NCBI GenBank assembly: GCA_047632435.1
Contig: JBLICU010000001.1
Coordinates: 114,550-178,549, forward strand
Length of the DNA stretch: 64,000 bases
From: JAMZMI01 sp047632435
Lineage (GTDB): Bacteria > Bacteroidota > Bacteroidia > Cytophagales > Cyclobacteriaceae
Direction of reading: 5' to 3'
Shown: piece after piece, positions 26,483 through 35,413 of the stretch
Layout of the letters: every line of letters begins with the position of its first letter
Numbering within the stretch: position 1 is the first letter of the stretch
Notes under the pieces: generated by a model
Databases searched by the model: none
What the model saw: only the letters and a program-made list of their open reading frames with translations
Told to the model about the DNA's origin: nothing
Program-made: the position numbers and the translations under genes

Positions 26483-26549
26483 GCAGCCATGAAAATAAAT
26501 AGTTACCGGATTAAAAGCTGGATAACGATTAGATTTTTATCAAAAGAGA

Positions 26550-26563
26550 CTTTTAATTAAAAG
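26550..26563. repeat. 14-base perfect palindrome upstream of the ECF42 sigma gene
   Basis: CTTTTAATTAAAAG lies 67 bases before the sigma ATG. It is entirely symmetric and could be an operator, but AT-rich palindromes arise easily by chance. Confidence 0.25.
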
Positions 26564-26603
26564 ATGACTTAAACGCACGTATCAGAATTGTAGATAATGT
26601 AAA

Positions 26604-26637
26604 AATTAAGCCTGAACAATTTTGCTCAGGCTTAATT
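26604..26637 (-). terminator. Intrinsic terminator after the YCII gene
   Basis: AATTAAGCCTGA (26604-26615) and TCAGGCTTAATT (26626-26637) are perfect 12-base complements around a 10-base loop. On the minus strand a T-run follows (26601-26605 read as A on plus), as expected for termination of the YCII gene before the sigma gene. Confidence 0.85.
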
Positions 26638-26652
26638 GGTATGGTCAATTTC

Positions 26653-26994
26653 TCACATGGCCATCGCTTCCCGAACTTCTACCAGCCCACCGAATTCAAA
26701 AATCGGACACTCTTTTGAAAGTTCCACTGCTTGATCTATATCATTGGCTTCTACCAACACATATCCTCCAACGATTTCTTTGCCTTCCATGTAGGGGCCA
26801 TCAGTAATGATTGCACCTCTTTTTGCAACTACTTTTCCTTCAGGTGTCAGTGGCAACCCGGGAACAGGCTCATCAGTTTGACTGATTTTCAGCATCCATT
26901 CGCCCCATCTAGCCATATGCGCCTGCATTTGTTCGGGAGATTGATTGGCCCAATTGTCATCTCCACCTCTGAATAAGTACAAAAATTGTTTCAT
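26653..26994 (-). CDS. YCII/DGPF-domain protein
   Basis: 113 residues. The family core is intact: a FLYLFRGGDDNW start, EWMLKI, TDGPYMEGKEIVGGYVLVEA with the DGPF-type loop (here DGPY) and a following D-QAVELSKECP helix. Proteins of this family are small ferredoxin-like folds, often enzymes or ligand sensors of unknown substrate. DGPF proteins are the typical genomic partner of ECF42 sigma factors, which is exactly the next gene downstream. It ends at a strong terminator. Confidence 0.88.
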   Translation of the reverse strand: MKQFLYLFRGGDDNWANQSPEQMQAHMARWGEWMLKISQTDEPVPGLPLTPEGKVVAKRGAIITDGPYMEGKEIVGGYVLVEANDIDQAVELSKECPIFEFGGLVEVREAMAM

Positions 26995-27081
26995 GATTTT
27001 AGTTTTTAATGTTTGAAAAAAAGATTCATTTGATAGTAAGACGATTCGCTTTTCATGGAATGGACAAATACCAATTTTATT

Positions 27082-28503
27082 TTAATCTTCCCAAAAAATC
27101 TCAATGACTTCTGTCTCAAGAAGTACCGAGCATTGTTGGCTGCCACTAGTTTTAGCTATTTGAACCTTGTTTTTATGTGGTTTTAAGTTAATGCGATGCA
27201 TGACGTTTCTTTCATCTTTCTTGTGAAATACGACGACTGTTTTAACGTCATTTGATACCTTAATTTTTACGGAATTTTTGGTAGTATGAATCTCTTCAGG
27301 TCTGATCAATTCATTTTCCTTTCCTTCAAGTAGTTTAATAATGTTTGAACAAGTCGGCACGCCATAACCGACATAATTATTAGCGAAAGGATAAAAATTA
27401 GATGCTTTTTCAAGAATATCCATGATCTCAAAATTGGTCAACGTGGAGTCATATTGTATCATACATGCAGCCAGACCTGTGACTATCGGAGCGGTGAATG
27501 AAGTGCCAAGAGTAGAGTAAACCGAAATGTTTGGCTTTACATAATCGAGTGTTTCCGGTCCAATAGAACTGTAGTTGATCTTATCCCAAATCTTAAATTT
27601 ACTTGCGCCAACCGTGAGCGCATTTTTGGCATCTGCAGGTATGGAGAGGGTTTGCCAGGCCGCTGCACCATCATTTCCAGCTGATATCACAAATAATAAA
27701 CCGTGTTGCGAGGCGGCCTTGTCTAGGGCTCTTGTTAGCATGGATGATTTTCCATCAACATCTGAGATTAGGTAATTTTCAGTTTTGTCAGTGTAATCTT
27801 CTGTGTAGCCAAGAGAGATATTGAAAAGGCGAACGCCCATTTTGGCCATTTCTTCCATTGCCTGAATGATGTAATCTTCCTCTAATCTTTTTTCATAGCC
27901 ACCATGATCCGTTCGCGCGAGGTAGTAAATGGCTTCAGTTGCTAGTCCATATTGTATATTTTTGGTTGGGTTATATCCACCTATCAGCTGCCAGACTTCA
28001 GTGCCGTGACCATCGTCCAGACCAAAAGAACCTCCATAAGGCGCCATCTCTGGGGTAACATAATCTTTGTAGAAATGCACTTTTTCATTACCCGATGAAA
28101 AAAAGTGAGACAATGTTTCATCTTTGTCAGCTTTCAAAAATCCGCCATCGATGATGCCAATTTTCACACCATTGCCATTTAGATTTTTATCAATGAAGGA
28201 TTGGGCCTCAATCTGCTCCAGCGCAAAACTTAATATACATTTGTTAAGTCTGGTTGAGAGTGGTTTTAGTTTTAAAACAGGTAAAATTTCAATTTTATTT
28301 TTGAAAAAATCAACCTGATTTTTATCCAAAAAATAACTGCAAGCCTGCGCCCAATCTGAGCAATATTGTGGGTTAAGTTGCAGTGAATCGATCAGCTTTT
28401 GAATTTGAGGATTGTCGTTATCGATCCAATATTTTTTTTGCCCACAAATGTCGTAAGTGAACACCAAAAGAAATATTACCTTTATGACTATCGCTTTTAT
28501 CAT
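27082..28503 (-). CDS. Secreted subtilisin-like (S8) serine peptidase
   Basis: 473 residues from the ATG at 28503, preferred because an AGGAAATA leader precedes it and it begins directly with a signal peptide (MIKAIVIKVIFLLVF...ICG); the open frame extends nine codons further. Catalytic residues are D119 (GIIDGG), H166 (DDGHGTE) and S335 (GTSFTAP), with the oxyanion Asn in VISAGNDG. The C-terminal 90 residues are beta-rich, but I do not recognise a T9SS sorting domain. It is probably secreted or lipid-exposed and monocistronic. Confidence 0.88.
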   Translation of the reverse strand: MIKAIVIKVIFLLVFTYDICGQKKYWIDNDNPQIQKLIDSLQLNPQYCSDWAQACSYFLDKNQVDFFKNKIEILPVLKLKPLSTRLNKCILSFALEQIEAQSFIDKNLNGNGVKIGIIDGGFLKADKDETLSHFFSSGNEKVHFYKDYVTPEMAPYGGSFGLDDGHGTEVWQLIGGYNPTKNIQYGLATEAIYYLARTDHGGYEKRLEEDYIIQAMEEMAKMGVRLFNISLGYTEDYTDKTENYLISDVDGKSSMLTRALDKAASQHGLLFVISAGNDGAAAWQTLSIPADAKNALTVGASKFKIWDKINYSSIGPETLDYVKPNISVYSTLGTSFTAPIVTGLAACMIQYDSTLTNFEIMDILEKASNFYPFANNYVGYGVPTCSNIIKLLEGKENELIRPEEIHTTKNSVKIKVSNDVKTVVVFHKKDERNVMHRINLKPHKNKVQIAKTSGSQQCSVLLETEVIEIFWED

Positions 28504-28579
28504 TATATTATTTCCTGTCGAAGCTGACAAGTTATTGAATTATAGACAACCTTAAGTTTTAATCATTATTGATAGAAAT

Positions 28580-29869
28580 ATGAAATACCACGCAATAGAT
28601 CACGAATTGTTCATTCAGAATCGGGCAAGATTGGCCGAAAAATTAAAGCCAAATGCGGTTGTCATTATTCATTCCAATGATGTATTGCCGACCAATGCTG
28701 ATGGAACTTTACCATTCAAACAGAATTCAAACCTTTTTTATCTGTCGGGTGTAGATCAGGAAGAAACCATCTTAATTTTTGCGCCAGATTTTCCTGATGA
28801 AAAGATGCGTGAGATTCTTTTTCTGAGGGAAACCAATGATGACATAGCCATTTGGGAAGGACATAAATTGACCAAGGACGAAGGAAAACGGACTTCAGGA
28901 ATCAAAAACATAAAATGGAAACAGCAATTTGAACAGGTGCTGCATACCATACTTGCTGAAAGTAGTCATATCTATTTGGCTTCAAACGAACACATTCGCA
29001 GTAGCTCACAAGTGGAAGGTGCCAATGATCGATTTGTAAAATGGTGTAAAGAGCATTTTCCTTTACATGAATATGAACGTTTGGCACCAGTGATTTATGA
29101 TCTTCGGACGGTTAAATCAGAACCCGAAATTAAATTGTTGGAACACGCCTGTCACATTACCGAAAAGGGTTTTAGGAGAGTACTTGAGGCAACTGCTCCA
29201 GGAGTTTGGGAATATGAACTTGAAGGGGAATATATTCATGAATTTATAGTCAATAGATCACGAGGGTTTGCTTACACGCCGATTATCGCTGGTGGAGCCA
29301 ATGCATGTGTTTTGCATTATATCGACAACAATCAACAACTTAAAAGTGGCGATTTGATATTGATGGATGTGGGTGCGGAATATGCAAACTACAATGCAGA
29401 CATGACACGCACCATTCCTGTCAGTGGAAGGTTTAGCAAAAGACAAAGGCAGATATATGATGCGGTTTTACGTGTGAAAACCCTCGCAACAGAAATGCTC
29501 ACACCTGGAAATACGATTCCTGAATATCACAAAGCTGTTGGTAAAGTGATGGAAGTAGAACTCATCGAGCTGGGTCTCATTGATAAAACGGATGTTAAAA
29601 ATCAAGACAAAGATTGGCCGGCTTACAAGAGATACTTTATGCATGGCACTTCACATCATCTAGGATTGGACGTGCATGATGTGGGTTCAGTATATACCAA
29701 ATTCAAACCAGGGATGGTTTTCACTGTGGAGCCGGGTATTTATATAAAAGAAGAAGGAATTGGGATCAGGTTGGAAGACAACATCGTCATTACTGAAAAT
29801 GGGCATAAAAATCTGATGCGAAATATCCCAATTCATGCTGATGAAATTGAGGATTTGATGAATAGGTAG
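28580..29869 (+). CDS. Aminopeptidase P family protein (Xaa-Pro aminopeptidase)
   Basis: 429 residues. An N-terminal creatinase-like domain (1-170) precedes the pita-bread metalloprotease domain with metal ligands in MDVGAEYANYNADMTRT, HGTSHHLGLDVHD, TVEPGIY and RLEDNI. It cleaves N-terminal residues before proline in the cytoplasm. Length fits the bacterial enzyme. It is monocistronic and diverges from the subtilase across 76 bases. Confidence 0.93.
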   Translation: MKYHAIDHELFIQNRARLAEKLKPNAVVIIHSNDVLPTNADGTLPFKQNSNLFYLSGVDQEETILIFAPDFPDEKMREILFLRETNDDIAIWEGHKLTKDEGKRTSGIKNIKWKQQFEQVLHTILAESSHIYLASNEHIRSSSQVEGANDRFVKWCKEHFPLHEYERLAPVIYDLRTVKSEPEIKLLEHACHITEKGFRRVLEATAPGVWEYELEGEYIHEFIVNRSRGFAYTPIIAGGANACVLHYIDNNQQLKSGDLILMDVGAEYANYNADMTRTIPVSGRFSKRQRQIYDAVLRVKTLATEMLTPGNTIPEYHKAVGKVMEVELIELGLIDKTDVKNQDKDWPAYKRYFMHGTSHHLGLDVHDVGSVYTKFKPGMVFTVEPGIYIKEEGIGIRLEDNIVITENGHKNLMRNIPIHADEIEDLMNR

Positions 29870-30067
29870 ATTTGAGAAAATAATAGCATTGATTTTAGCC
29901 ATGACGGAGATTTGCATAAAAGCTGTCAAATTTCCATTGCTTAACAATCTGATGTTAAAGCAGATGTTATCAATATGGTAGTACACTTAATAGCCAAACT
30001 ACACTAGGAATAGATACTGCTGACGAACATAAAACTAATCTTAGTCGGATTGTGTGGAGGTTTTCCT

Positions 30068-30075
30068 TATTTTTG
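30068..30075 (+). promoter_or_regulatory. Candidate -7 promoter element (TATTTTTG) of the DUF4290-murA operon
   Basis: TATTTTTG fits TAnnTTTG and ends 15 bases before the ATG at 30091. A TTG lies 15 bases upstream, shorter than the usual spacing, so only the -7 half is convincing. Confidence 0.3.
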
Positions 30076-30090
30076 AGCAAAATAAAATTT

Positions 30091-30777
30091 ATGGGATTAA
30101 GTTTAGAATATAATACCGGGCGAGAGCACCTGACACTTAGAGAGTACGGACGAAATGTGCAGAACCTGGTGAAGTTCATTAGAGCTGAAGAAGACAAAAC
30201 AAAAAGAAATAAATATGCCACACTTTTGGTGGAGCTAATGAAAGCAGTGAATCCTGAATTCAGCAAAGACGCTGCTGAATACACTCAGAAAGTTTGGGAC
30301 GACTTGTTTATCATTTCAAAATTCAACTTGGACGTGGAAAGTCCTTTTCCTATTCCAGAATCAACCATTCTCGATCGCAAGCCAGATATAGTAGCCTATC
30401 AGTCAAACCGTATCAAATTCCGTCATTACGGACGAAATCTTGAGATTTTGATTGAGAATGCCATGAAACTTGAAGATCCACTAGAAAGAGAAGGAGCAGT
30501 AATCGCCATAGGTAAGCTGATGAAATCTTTCTATCAGACATGGAACAAGGATACCATTGAGGATGAAACTGTGTTGAAAAACATCAAATTACTCTCAAAA
30601 AATGAGCTGGATATTGATATGGCCAAAGTAAAAGAATTTGGTCTTTTCGATAGCGAGAAGAAAGAAAGAACTTACGATAACAATCGATCAAACAGAAACC
30701 GTCCAATTAGTGCTACAACCCCTGCCAATAAAGGAGGTAAAAGAAACTTTAAACAACGCAGGAGACCAAATATCTAA
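30091..30777 (+). CDS. DUF4290 family protein
   Basis: 228 residues from the ATG at 30091, which gives the family-typical start MGLSLEYNT-REHLTLREYGRNVQ; the longer frame from 30052 adds a hydrophobic stretch that does not belong. The body is helical, with two similar segments around EYGRNVQNLV and HYGRNLEILIENAM that suggest an internal repeat. The last 35 residues are basic and Asn/Arg-rich and may bind nucleic acid. DUF4290 has no known function. It overlaps murA by one base (TAATG), a conserved order in Bacteroidota. Confidence 0.8.
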   Translation: MGLSLEYNTGREHLTLREYGRNVQNLVKFIRAEEDKTKRNKYATLLVELMKAVNPEFSKDAAEYTQKVWDDLFIISKFNLDVESPFPIPESTILDRKPDIVAYQSNRIKFRHYGRNLEILIENAMKLEDPLEREGAVIAIGKLMKSFYQTWNKDTIEDETVLKNIKLLSKNELDIDMAKVKEFGLFDSEKKERTYDNNRSNRNRPISATTPANKGGKRNFKQRRRPNI

Positions 30778-32084
30778 TGACCTCATTTAGAGTGAAGGGC
30801 GGCAACAGCCTAAAAGGTACTATTACTCCACAAGGTGCCAAGAACGAAGCGTTGCAAATTATTTCTGCAGTTTTACTCACAGCTGAAACAGTACATATTC
30901 ATAATATCCCCGCCATCAGGGATGTAATGAAGCTTATTGAGCTTTTGGCTGATTTGGGTGTAAAGACCGAAAAGACCAGTGAGGAATCTTACAAATTTAC
31001 TGCGAGCAAAGTCAACATGAGCTTCCTTGATACCGAGGAGTTCAAGGTGAAGGCTGGTTCACTTCGTGGTTCCATCATGATTTTAGGCCCGTTGCTTGCC
31101 CGTTTCGGGAGAGGCAAAATGCCAAAACCTGGAGGTGATAAGATTGGTAGACGCAGATTAGACACACACTTTGTAGGTTTTCAAAAACTAGGTGCCAAAT
31201 TCAATTACGATGTTCAATCCGGTTATTATACTGTGGATGGATCAAAGTTGAAAGGTGCTTATATGCATTTGGATGAAGCATCCGTCACCGGAACTGCCAA
31301 TATCATCATGGCGGCTGTTCTTGCTGAAGGCTTGACAACTATCTACAACGCAGCGTGTGAACCATACATCCAGCAATTGTGCAGCATGCTGGTGAGAATG
31401 GGGGCAAAAATAGAAGGCATAGGAAGCAATTTGCTCAAAATAGAAGGCGTAGAAACTTTGAGTGGAACAGAACACACCATGTTGCCTGACATGATAGAGA
31501 TTGGTAGTTTTATAGGTTTGGCCGCTATGACCAAATCTGAAATTACAATCAAAAATGCGAGAATAGACATGCTCGGCATCATTCCAGACACTTTTCAAAG
31601 GTTGGGTATCAAAATGGAATTCCGTGGGGATGATATTTTTATTCCTGCACAGGAGCATTTTGAAATTGAATCATTTATTGATGGATCTATTCTGACGGTA
31701 TCTGACGCTATTTGGCCAGGATTTACTCCTGATTTGTTAAGTATCATATTGGTCACGGCTACTCAGGCCAAAGGAACCGTTTTGGTGCATCAGAAAATGT
31801 TTGAAAGTCGTTTGTTCTTTGTTGATAAACTAATTGACATGGGTGCACAGATCATTCTTTGTGATCCACATAGAGCCACGATCATAGGTCTTGATCGCTC
31901 ATTTGAATTGCGAGGGATCAATATGACATCACCTGATATCAGGGCTGGGGTTTCATTACTTATCGCAGCACTTTCTGCTGAGGGCACAAGTACCATTCAC
32001 AATGTTGAGCAGATAGACAGAGGTTATCAATTCATTGATAAAAGGCTTAATGCTCTCGGCGCGGATATCGAAAGATTCGATTAA
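30777..32084 (+). CDS. murA: UDP-N-acetylglucosamine 1-carboxyvinyltransferase MurA (Asp variant)
   Basis: 435 residues, first committed step of peptidoglycan synthesis (enolpyruvyl transfer from PEP to UDP-GlcNAc). K22 and N23 of GAKNEA are present. The catalytic loop reads PGGDKIGRRRLD, with D121 where E. coli has Cys115. Asp at this site is known from Mycobacterium, Chlamydia and many Bacteroidota, and the enzymes are not inactivated by fosfomycin. The rest of the two-domain fold looks normal. It is translationally coupled to the DUF4290 gene. Confidence 0.97.
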   Translation: MTSFRVKGGNSLKGTITPQGAKNEALQIISAVLLTAETVHIHNIPAIRDVMKLIELLADLGVKTEKTSEESYKFTASKVNMSFLDTEEFKVKAGSLRGSIMILGPLLARFGRGKMPKPGGDKIGRRRLDTHFVGFQKLGAKFNYDVQSGYYTVDGSKLKGAYMHLDEASVTGTANIIMAAVLAEGLTTIYNAACEPYIQQLCSMLVRMGAKIEGIGSNLLKIEGVETLSGTEHTMLPDMIEIGSFIGLAAMTKSEITIKNARIDMLGIIPDTFQRLGIKMEFRGDDIFIPAQEHFEIESFIDGSILTVSDAIWPGFTPDLLSIILVTATQAKGTVLVHQKMFESRLFFVDKLIDMGAQIILCDPHRATIIGLDRSFELRGINMTSPDIRAGVSLLIAALSAEGTSTIHNVEQIDRGYQFIDKRLNALGADIERFD

Positions 32085-32114
32085 AAAAACCTTGATTCAA
32101 ATTCTATATTAAAA

Positions 32115-32129
32115 ATTCCTGGGAGGAAT
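32115..32129 (-). terminator. Short hairpin terminator after gntP
   Basis: ATTCCT (32115-32120) and AGGAAT (32124-32129) are perfect 6-base complements around GGG. On the minus strand TTTTTA follows directly. It lies 17 bases after the gntP stop. The stem is short, so strength is uncertain. Confidence 0.5.
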
Positions 32130-32145
32130 GTGTTTGAAGTTAGCG

Positions 32146-33492
32146 TCAAACAAATAAAACTTGAAGGATCAGTACCATGATTAATCCAGTAAAAGCGATG
32201 ATAGAAGTCATCACTGACCAGGAAGCCAATGTTTGCTTTTCGGTAAGACCGAAATACCTGTTCACCAACCAAAATCCACTGTCGTTGACATGAGAAAGCA
32301 AAGTTGCACCGGATGCGATGGCAATGACTGCCAGCGCATTGAAAAATGATCCTGAGCTAATTTCTAGCAGTGGAGCAACTACGCCTGCCGCCGTAATCAT
32401 CGCTACTGTTGCCGATCCCTGTAGGATTCTCACTATACCTGAAATCAGGAATGCAAAAAGCAAAATTGACGATCCCGAACTTCCAATAGAGGAGGCTATT
32501 AAATCACCGATCCCAGTATCAATTAATACTTGTTTGAATGCACCGCCAGCTCCGGTAAGCAAAATTATAATTCCAGCGGGTGCCAACGATTTTGAATTGA
32601 TAGTAAGCAATTCATTTTTAGTAAATCCCTGTTTCAGTCCCAAAAAGTACCACGCCAGAACATTCGCCAAAATCAAAGCGCCGAAAGGATGACCAATCAG
32701 CGCGATGGTCATTTCAAACCATTTGGGAATAACCATTTGGCTGAAAAGTGGACTGGATAAAAAGGTGTTTATCAGGATCAATACAATTGGGATGAAGATA
32801 ATCAGAAGCACAACAGGGAGCGAAGGAGTTTTGTCATTTTGTTCACTTGATTCGATGTATTCTGGTACTTGCACATAGATCCTTTTACTTATCCATCTGG
32901 CAAATATGGGACCCGCAATAATGGCACAGGGAATTCCGGTAATGAATCCGGCCAAAATCACCATACCTAAATTAGCACCAACAATCTCGGCCACTGCAAC
33001 TGGTCCTGGTGTGGGGGGGATGAAGCTGTGCGTGATCGCCAGACCGGCAAGCAAAGGCAAACCATAAAGTAAAAGTGATTTGCCTGTCGACTTTTGAAGC
33101 GCATATACCACTGGAATGAGGATGATAAATGCCACATCAAAAAACACAGGAATGGCGATAATGAAGCCTGCAATGACCATTGCCCAGGGCGCATTTTGTT
33201 GACCAAAAGTTTTGAGCAGAAATTTAGAAATGATCTGAGACCCACCGGAGCTTTCCAGAATTGCCCCAAAAAGGGCACCTAAGCCAACTACAGTTGCCAC
33301 AAACCCGAGTGTGCTACCCATTCCGGATTTCATGCTGGCTATTACGTCCTGAGGATTCATGCCAGCCCATAATCCCACCCAGATACCTGCAATAAGCAGT
33401 GCAAGAAATGCCTGAATTTTGAAATACAAAATAAGTACAAGTAGCACAGCAATGCCCGAAAGGATGGACAATATCAAGGCTATATCAGGCAT
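32146..33492 (-). CDS. gntP: GntP-family gluconate:H+ symporter
   Basis: 448 residues from the ATG at 33492; a TTG two codons upstream is less likely. It has about 12 membrane segments and the GntP-like motifs FFDVAFIILIPV and THSFIPPTPGPVAVA. The neighbouring gene is gluconokinase, which makes gluconate the likely substrate. The start overlaps the gntK stop by 8 bases (ATGCCTGA), so the pair is translationally coupled. The family also includes glycerate and fructuronate transporters. Confidence 0.88.
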   Translation of the reverse strand: MPDIALILSILSGIAVLLVLILYFKIQAFLALLIAGIWVGLWAGMNPQDVIASMKSGMGSTLGFVATVVGLGALFGAILESSGGSQIISKFLLKTFGQQNAPWAMVIAGFIIAIPVFFDVAFIILIPVVYALQKSTGKSLLLYGLPLLAGLAITHSFIPPTPGPVAVAEIVGANLGMVILAGFITGIPCAIIAGPIFARWISKRIYVQVPEYIESSEQNDKTPSLPVVLLIIFIPIVLILINTFLSSPLFSQMVIPKWFEMTIALIGHPFGALILANVLAWYFLGLKQGFTKNELLTINSKSLAPAGIIILLTGAGGAFKQVLIDTGIGDLIASSIGSSGSSILLFAFLISGIVRILQGSATVAMITAAGVVAPLLEISSGSFFNALAVIAIASGATLLSHVNDSGFWLVNRYFGLTEKQTLASWSVMTSIIAFTGLIMVLILQVLFV

Positions 33493-33973
33493 GATCAAGG
33501 CTATTTATTATTTGATCAACCATTCTCTCAGGTGTTTGATTGATATCAATGACAATGCAGTAAGAAGGTGTCTCAAGTGTCCCAAACTGGGAGTTCAGAA
33601 GCGTTTCTGGCATGAAATGATCCTTTCTTCCAGATATCCGTTGCAGGATCAGTTCTTTTGATCCATTTAGAAACACCCAGTTGACAACTCCTTCAGTTTT
33701 TGAAGCCAATATTTCACGGTAGGATTCTTTCAATGCCGAACAAGCCAGAATGGCTCCCTTCTGTTTTGCAAAATCTGCAAGTTTAGCAGAAAGGATTTCC
33801 AGCCATGGAATCCGATCTTCGTCTACAAGGGCGATACCTTCTTTCATCTTTTTAATATTAGCGATTGGATGAAAATCATCAGCATCCAGAAAGGGGATAC
33901 GTGTTTTATCTGATAGAAGCTGACCTATAGAAGTTTTCCCACTCCCAGACACACCCATGACAATTACAATCAT
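33485..33973 (-). CDS. gntK: Gluconokinase
   Basis: 162 residues, the usual thermoresistant gluconokinase length. P-loop GVSGSGKTS is at the N-terminus, followed by DADDFHP, NIKKMKEG and CSALKESYRE. It phosphorylates gluconate to 6-phosphogluconate in the cytoplasm. It is the first gene of a two-gene operon with gntP. No gntR-type regulator is adjacent. Confidence 0.92.
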   Translation of the reverse strand: MIVIVMGVSGSGKTSIGQLLSDKTRIPFLDADDFHPIANIKKMKEGIALVDEDRIPWLEILSAKLADFAKQKGAILACSALKESYREILASKTEGVVNWVFLNGSKELILQRISGRKDHFMPETLLNSQFGTLETPSYCIVIDINQTPERMVDQIINSLDHA

Positions 33974-34050
33974 GTCGGCAAGGTATAAGATTTATTGAAA
34001 AATTAAATTTATGGAGGTTTGGTGTTATTTCCATACAATCGAACCTCACC

Positions 34051-34830
34051 TCAAACATTCCCCAATACCTGCATCGTAGATAGGGTAGGAGAAATGCTTC
34101 CTCCCTTTGGTTCAATCGTTACGGCAAAAGCGTCTGCCGAGCCAATGTTTTTCATGATTTGGAAAGGACCATTGGAAGCATCAAAGACCCCAGCATCTAT
34201 TGGTATTCCATCCTCTATTGCCCAGAGTTGATACTGCTGGTCACTAGACAAGGAGACCATGGAAGCACTATTCAGGAATACTTTCTCCCGATTGGCATTC
34301 CAATAAATGACCGCTTTGGTATCAGGTGCATTATCGGTACCTTCCAAAATTATACGCTGATAATCAGGGCTAATTAACACAGCTACATCTTGTTGTAGAT
34401 TGTTCAGATCGTGGTTCACTTGATTGTAATTGTAAGCCAATTCGAGATTTTGAGAGATCAACAAGCTCAATTGCAGGTCAGTATTTTTCCACTGATTCCA
34501 AAAGTAGAAAGCAGTAAGCAATGACGTGGCGGCAATGAAAATACTTGCTGCCATCATTAATTTCCAGCTGTTTCCTGAGCTTGTTTCAGGCCTAGAAACG
34601 TTTGCCATCACCGATGGATTTTCCATGACCATGCGTTTTACAACAGGAGAGGCAGGTATGGCATGTTGGAAGGCCATAAGCTCTATCAGCTTTTCGATCT
34701 TATAATATTCCGATCTGGTTTCGGCATCTTCACGAATTAAAGCTTCTATTTCCGTGATTTGGCTTTGATTCAAATCTCCAGTGAGGTAGGCCTCCAGGTA
34801 TCCTTGCGATATGATTTCTTTTTTATTCAA
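34051..34830 (-). CDS. RskA-type transmembrane anti-sigma factor
   Basis: 259 residues: an N-terminal cytoplasmic zinc-independent anti-sigma segment (YLEAYLTGDLNQSQ), one membrane span (about 90-111) and a periplasmic RskA C-terminal domain (SDQQYQLWAIEDGIPIDAGVF). RskA proteins hold an ECF sigma at the membrane until cleaved by site-1 and site-2 proteases. The start is TTG at 34830, overlapping the sigma gene stop by 8 bases. An intact rseP lies 17 kb away. Confidence 0.88.
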   Translation of the reverse strand: MNKKEIISQGYLEAYLTGDLNQSQITEIEALIREDAETRSEYYKIEKLIELMAFQHAIPASPVVKRMVMENPSVMANVSRPETSSGNSWKLMMAASIFIAATSLLTAFYFWNQWKNTDLQLSLLISQNLELAYNYNQVNHDLNNLQQDVAVLISPDYQRIILEGTDNAPDTKAVIYWNANREKVFLNSASMVSLSSDQQYQLWAIEDGIPIDAGVFDASNGPFQIMKNIGSADAFAVTIEPKGGSISPTLSTMQVLGNV

Positions 34831-35368
34831 AATCTTTACTCAATTGGGTTCTCACATTTTTTAAACAACTTCTCATTTTGGTTTTTACAGAGCCTAGAGG
34901 CAAACCTTCATTTTTACTTATTTCGGCATGGGAATACCCCATGAAAAAATTGAGTTGGATCAGTTTTCTGCATAGCTCACTAAGCGATTTGAGCACTTCT
35001 GAGAGACCAATGTAATCTTCCTTATTATCCGATATTTCAAAAATATCTACGTAACCTTCAATGTCATCAGATTTTTTGGAAGCTTTAAAATTTTTACTTC
35101 GTCGGGTATCAATGGCTTGATTTCTTGCAATTCGATACATCCAGGTGAATAAAGTGCCTTTTGATGCATCGTATTTATCTATTTGATTCCAGATTTTCAC
35201 AAAGACATCCTGAAGAGTTTCCTCAGCTGATTCCGCATTGCTTACAGTTCGCTGAATGATTCCAAAAAGCGCATCAGCATAATGATCATATAAATAATCA
35301 AGTGCTGAAGTATCTCTGTTTTTCAGCCTTTTGACAAGAAGTGTCGTTATATCAATGTTCGTTTGCAA
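34823..35368 (-). CDS. ECF-family RNA polymerase sigma factor paired with RskA-type anti-sigma
   Basis: 181 residues. Region 2 has ALDYLYDHYADALF, then ETLQDVFVKIW and FTWMYRIARNQAID; region 4 has GYSHAEISKNEGLPLGSVKTKMRSCLKN. The start is TTG at 35368: no upstream in-frame ATG exists before a stop. The TTG start and overlap with a TTG-started anti-sigma suggest both are made at low, matched levels. A GH113-like lipoprotein gene diverges 45 bases away and is a plausible target. Confidence 0.93.
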   Translation of the reverse strand: MQTNIDITTLLVKRLKNRDTSALDYLYDHYADALFGIIQRTVSNAESAEETLQDVFVKIWNQIDKYDASKGTLFTWMYRIARNQAIDTRRSKNFKASKKSDDIEGYVDIFEISDNKEDYIGLSEVLKSLSELCRKLIQLNFFMGYSHAEISKNEGLPLGSVKTKMRSCLKNVRTQLSKDFE

Positions 35369-35413
35369 TATGTAAATTTTATTTAATCATGAAAATACCA
35401 ATACTTTAGCTGA

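Noticed and set aside
31242..31658. 138-codon minus-strand open frame
   Set aside because: Antisense to murA with no plausible protein features.
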